A stretch of 64,000 nt of DNA. It comes from Brachionus manjavacas (Eukaryota > Rotifera > Eurotatoria > Ploima > Brachionidae). This document shows positions 59,418 to 64,000 of this stretch, in pieces. The first letter of the stretch is position 1, and every line of letters starts with the position of its first letter. A model generated the notes under the pieces. That model searched no databases, was not told the origin of the DNA, and worked only from the letters and a program-made list of their open reading frames with translations. The stretch is taken from the NCBI GenBank assembly GCA_019054805.1, contig JAHQIY010000004.1:5208001-5272000 (forward strand), given 5' to 3'. A program made the translations under genes and the position numbers.

Positions 59418-61165
59418 TTAATGATTGTCCAATTTTTTGCCAACAGCTTCGACATGGAACCCGATTGAAATTAATTGCTCGTGGTCAAGTATCAATCTTC
59501 CATCGAAAATATGAGCCGGTTTTTGCATTATTTCAAAAATCTCTTTGTAATTATAAGTCTAAAAATATGACTTAAAATTTCTAATTTGAAATTCAGAAAA
59601 TTAGCGTACTTTGAAAATGTCCCATTCAGTACAAACGACTAGTGCATGTGAGCCCTTACAAGCTTCTATTACATCATTTGAGTACAATTGGACTTTTCGT
59701 TTTACCATTTCAATAGGCAAACTTAGCTGAGGATTTGATAGTTCCAAAATCATTTGCTCATATTCTACTTTAGGATCTAAGACTGTTATTGAAGCTCCCT
59801 CATCAAGCAAGTATTTGCAAATTTGAATTGCAGCAGATTCCCTAAAAAAAATTATAATTGAAATATGCTATTTAAATCCAATTTTAATAAAATCAAAATA
59901 TATATAAAAAAAATTTAAAAACCGCATACCTGGTATCACCCGTATTCTTTTTGAATGCAAAGCCTAAAAGGGTAATTTTTTTATTGTTCAAAGTATTAAA
60001 TAAACATTTGACTATTTTGTCGACAAATCTTTTTTTTTGGTAATCATTGATAACTAGGACTTGATGCCAGTATTCAGCAACCTCTTTCAAGTTAAGATTC
60101 TCGCAGAGATAGATGAGATTGTTGATATCTTTTTGAAAACAGCTACCACCAAAGCCAACACTGGCTTTCAAAAATTTACTTCCTATTCTAGTATCAAAAC
60201 CAATAGCCTTGGATACGTGCTCAATATCGGCCCCACTTGCCTCACAAATAGCCGAAATAGAATTCACACTAGAAATACGCTGGGCTAACATGGCATTTGC
60301 AGCCAATTTGCTCAATTCAGAAGACCATGTATTAGTTGTAATAATTAAAGACTTATCGACCCAATTTTCATAAACACTGCTTAATTGACCGATTGCCCAT
60401 TTTCCTTTTTCATTGCTATCTCCACCGATCAAAATTCGATCTGGTTTTAGCAGATCATTGACAGCTGTACCTTCGGCTAAAAATTCCGGATTAGACAAAA
60501 CCTGAAATTCGACATTTGGTTGATGATTTGACTTGAGCATGTTGGTAATACTTTCGGCAGCTTTTACTGGAACGGTTGATTTTTCAACAATTATTTTGGA
60601 CGTTTTGGCCACCTTGGAAATAGTCCTTGCCGCTGATTCAACATAGGTCAAGTCTGGTGCTCTTCCCTACAAATTATAATCAGTTTGAGCATTTTCCCAA
60701 AATAGACAAAATTTACCAATCCAACACCATAAGTCTTTGTGGGTGTATTTACACTTATGAAAATAATATCTGCTTTTTCTATGCATTCTTCTACTCTAGT
60801 GGTAAAATGTAAATTTTTACCAATGCATTTTTGTACGATTTCGTTCAAACCAGGCTAAAATTAAGTCTTTTTAAATAATTTTTAATTATGTTTTAAATAA
60901 CCGATTTTGTTACCTCATAGATTGGAATGTTTGGTGAATTCCATGCGTTTATCCTTTCCTGGCTTAAATCGACCACATTTACTTGAATGTGTGGGCATTT
61001 GAATGCAATAATACTGCAGGTTGGTCCTCCAACATATCCAGCTCCAATACAGCAAATGTTTTTGATGGGTTTGGACAAATACTCAGGGGGGATATCTAAA
61101 CAAAATTAAATTTACTGAATATAATGATTGTTCATGAGATTACCTTTTTGAGTATCAGTGGCCAT
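59418..61165 (-). CDS. UGDH: UDP-glucose 6-dehydrogenase, six exons
   Basis: Minus-strand exons 61165-61144, 61095-60914, 60854-60717, 60666-59930, 59841-59610 and 59558-59418; all GT-AG, 1452 nt, no frame defect, 483 residues. Converts UDP-glucose to UDP-glucuronate with two NAD+, supplying glycosaminoglycan synthesis and glucuronidation in the cytosol. Motifs: Rossmann loop GAGYVGG (25-31), [40 protein letters not shown], the catalytic-Cys loop [10 protein letters not shown] (C290, equivalent to human C276), [14 protein letters not shown] and CTEWD. Compared with the human enzyme it has ~14 extra N-terminal residues and lacks the ~25-30 residue disordered C-terminal tail, ending GKKLDNH. 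Introns are 48-88 nt; the first exon codes for seven residues. Confidence 0.97.
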
Positions 61166-64000
61166 TTATGGTGTCTTTAAATTAATTTAAATTTTTGAAA
61201 AAATTAATCTTAAAAAAAATTCAATTTTTTTGTTAATTTTAAAACGACAAATTTTTAAATTCTTATGGTTTTGTTTATTCACAAATATATATTTAAATTT
61301 ATTAGATATAAAACTATTTGAAGTATTTTTGAAAAATTTTCAGCGCAACTCTTCGAATCTTGCCAAGATTGAGTGATTCGCTTTGAATAATATTTCATTT
61401 CAATATAAATTTTAAAGGTGATATTTCTAAATTTTAAAAATTTTTGAATTTTATTCATGAATTCCTCAGCAATTTATAAATTATGATTATTAAGAAGAAC
61501 TTTTCTTTAACGTACTCAATATCGAATTAAACAGTAGAAGAAATGATGATAAATCATGCTTGGCAAATAAAGAATGACACAAACAATAGCCGAACCTGAT
61601 TAGGAGAAAAACAGCATTATCAAAAAATATTATTTTATAGCTTTTATAGAACCTGTTTTTACTTAAGCCTATTACTTTAGTAAACTATGAATGATTAGAA
61701 TAAATTCTACTAGTTGAAGTTTGTAAATAATATAAAATTTCACGCAACAATCAAATAATTCTTGGATGAAAATTTACACATTTTTTTACCATATAAATTT
61801 TAATTAACTTTTAGATTGAAAATGCGGAATCTTATTATGATCAAAAAAAAAAGATTTAAGCTCCGCTTTAAACTATGCAATTATTTATTTAATTGTTGTC
61901 GTTTAGATGATTATTTTTTTTTAATTTGTTGCCACTATTTTTTCATTAGTACTCAAATTTTTTGTTTTTATGGGTTATTCTGTTGCCAATTAATCAGCTG
62001 AACCTTAAGTAACGTGGCATATAACTTTGATTAATTTTTAAAATATTTAAGAGATTAATTAAATTATGTAAAATTTCAATCATTTAATAGCAATTGTTAG
62101 CCAATAGAAAAAAATTCATAAAGAATAATTTATAATCTTTTAGTAAAAGTGTTTCTTAGGTAACCTACGCTAAGTTAGAAATGAAACTAATTTTAAAAAT
62201 GCTCGCTTTTGATTAATAATTATTAATCTATTATTAATTGAATTCAACTCCTTTTATGAGAACTAGATTTAAAAAAAAATAGAAAAAAAATAAAAAATTA
62301 ATATTTGTAGAAAACCGCATTAAAAGATAAACTTAATTAATATTCTTATCCTAAAATCGATGCTAAAAATAAAATCTCTTGTTTTATTTTAAATAAGAAT
62401 AATTTTTTGTTTACTTGAAAAATCAATTCTAATGCAAATATCTAATCTTAACTTTGATAAACAATTAATTTTTTTAAATGATCAATCAAGCGTAAAAAAC
62501 TATTAACAAGATAAAAAAATCACATAATATAAAATTTTATTTAAATGATTATATCAAAAAAAGTGTGGGAAAAAATTGAAATATTTTAAAATAGCAATTT
62601 TAAATTTTGCCTAAAGTTTAAAATGAAAAAAAGTGATTTTAATCGAAATTAATTAGTAAAAAAAACAAAATTATTCAATTTCAAGTTTTATATTTATACT
62701 CCAGTCAAACTTTATTCAAAATGCTTGAATTCATATTTTACTGAGCATCTATTTATTTTTTACAAGACACAATAGTTTTGTATTTTTTCCTTCAATGATT
62801 CAATGATTATTTAAGTTTTTAATAAAATAAAATAAATTCGCATATTATCTTTTGCTTCCATTTTTATTATTTGAATTAGTTTTTAAAAAAATTAAATAAC
62901 TGATTTTTTTTCATGAATGGTTTAAAGCTAATCTTGATTTTAAAATACGCATTGAAACAATTAATTATATAAATCATTGGTAAGTTAATATTTATTTCAA
63001 ATATGTTATTATTACCCAAATAAAAAAATACACTGGTCTTAATCAATAACGAAATTTTCGAGTTTATTTGGTATTTGTTAAACAATAACTTTTTATAAAA
63101 CGTGAGAGCATTTATTTTTAGAAAAACTGAGCCTGATAATTATCATTTAAAAAATGAGTCGTTTCTAACAAAGTTTTACAAGATAATTTTTGATAGCTTA
63201 AAATGACTCATTACTGAAAGATTTTCTATTTAAAAAAACCTTTAACTAAAGATGAAGGTGTTTATTTTAACTTTTATCTTATTTGTTTGAAGGAATTTCC
63301 ACTTTCTTTAACAGTTTTACTAAATATTTATCTAAAAAAATGTTATATAATTTTAATTGAATGTTAAAGTTTTCAAACATAAGCGGGTAAATATTTGAAA
63401 AATTTATAGGTAAATTTTTTTATCTAAGAATTAAAAAATTCAATTATTTTTTTTTTCATAATGAGCATAGGTAACATTCAGTTCAACTCTATGTGGTCAT
63501 AATTAAAAAGAAATTTTCTTTTGTCTCAAAATTGTCTCAAACAAAATGTGTTCAATTTTTACGAGTATCTCTCTAGAAAAAAACCTAAAATATCAAAGGA
63601 GATTTAGAAATTTTATTCAATCTTAAAGCATTTGATCTTTTCTTATATAATATCTTAATGATTTAAAACTTAGAAAAAGTATAAATTTTTTTTCTATTAG
63701 ATTTTATTTTGTCGAAGTGACAATGTTTTAGAGCCTTTTAAAAGCTGCACTTGGCCAAAAAAAAGTTAAATTTTCGCATTAGAACTTTTTACAACTACAA
63801 AGAGTTCAAGTCCAGACTTATGAGAAAATATTTTCAATGAAACACTCTAAATGAGCATTCAATTAATTTCTTTCGACAAAATTATTTTTAAGTTTTTGAA
63901 TAAGAATTCAATCTTGTGAAATCATAAAATAGTTATTATCGTTTTATTTTATTGGTAATTTTATCATCAAATTTATTTTTTTTAACTTAAAAAGAGATTT
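61166..64000. other. Intergenic, no gene seen
   Basis: AT-rich to the window edge, long A and T runs; open frames at 61816-62001 and 62876-63085 have random composition. UGDH promoter elements presumably lie just above 61165 but none is recognisable. Confidence 0.5.

Overview
The window is AT-rich animal DNA (clearly eukaryotic: GT-AG introns, no operons, class A GPCR, mitochondrial carrier, abundant retrotransposons and DNA transposons). Most introns I could place are tiny (34-90 nt), with one of 1.8 kb in the receptor gene. Compact introns, extreme AT content and RTE/jockey, MULE and PIF/Harbinger-like transposons would fit a small lophotrochozoan such as a rotifer (Brachionus-like), but that name is inference only.

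Layout. 1-1.9 kb: decayed RTE-like LINE running off the left edge. 2-6.5 kb: MITEs, a LINE 3' remnant, a 765-bp inverted-repeat element and an LTR-element reverse-transcriptase scrap. 6.8-11.4 kb: two-exon biogenic-amine (dopamine-like) GPCR on the minus strand. 11.4-20.9 kb: AT-rich desert with one TTAA-flanked MITE. 20.9-22.8 kb: a five-exon CAP-Gly gene and, just upstream of it, a small coiled-coil gene with LC8-type motifs. 24.3-27.4 kb: two head-to-tail jockey-like LINE copies, one carrying a cleanly inserted piggyBac-like MITE. 28.8-30.1 kb: intronless secreted beta-propeller (NHL-like) protein. 30-39 kb: desert with another LINE 3' end.

39.3-50.4 kb is the most unusual part: about 11 kb bounded by ~405-bp, nearly identical inverted repeats. 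Inside are a DDE transposase gene (zinc finger, HTH, DDE core, SWIM finger and a C-terminal ubiquitin-specific-protease-like domain), a tandem-homeodomain protein, three unrecognised small genes (one with an SH3-like barrel plus membrane helices), a six-copy 123-bp minisatellite and a nested LTR-retrotransposon fragment. I read it as a large DNA transposon not matching any family I can name with confidence.

50.7-52.6 kb: ten-exon Ca2+-dependent mitochondrial carrier (SCaMC) with two single-base indels that break the frame, so some frameshifts in this assembly are probably sequencing errors. 53-59 kb: hAT-like MITE, a MULE transposase with two in-frame TAGs, a second MULE C-terminus and a LINE endonuclease piece. 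59.4-61.2 kb: intact six-exon UDP-glucose 6-dehydrogenase. 61.2-64 kb: no gene seen.

The host genes (receptor, CAP-Gly, propeller, carrier, UGDH) are functionally unrelated; nearly all host genes lie on the minus strand, separated by transposon debris.
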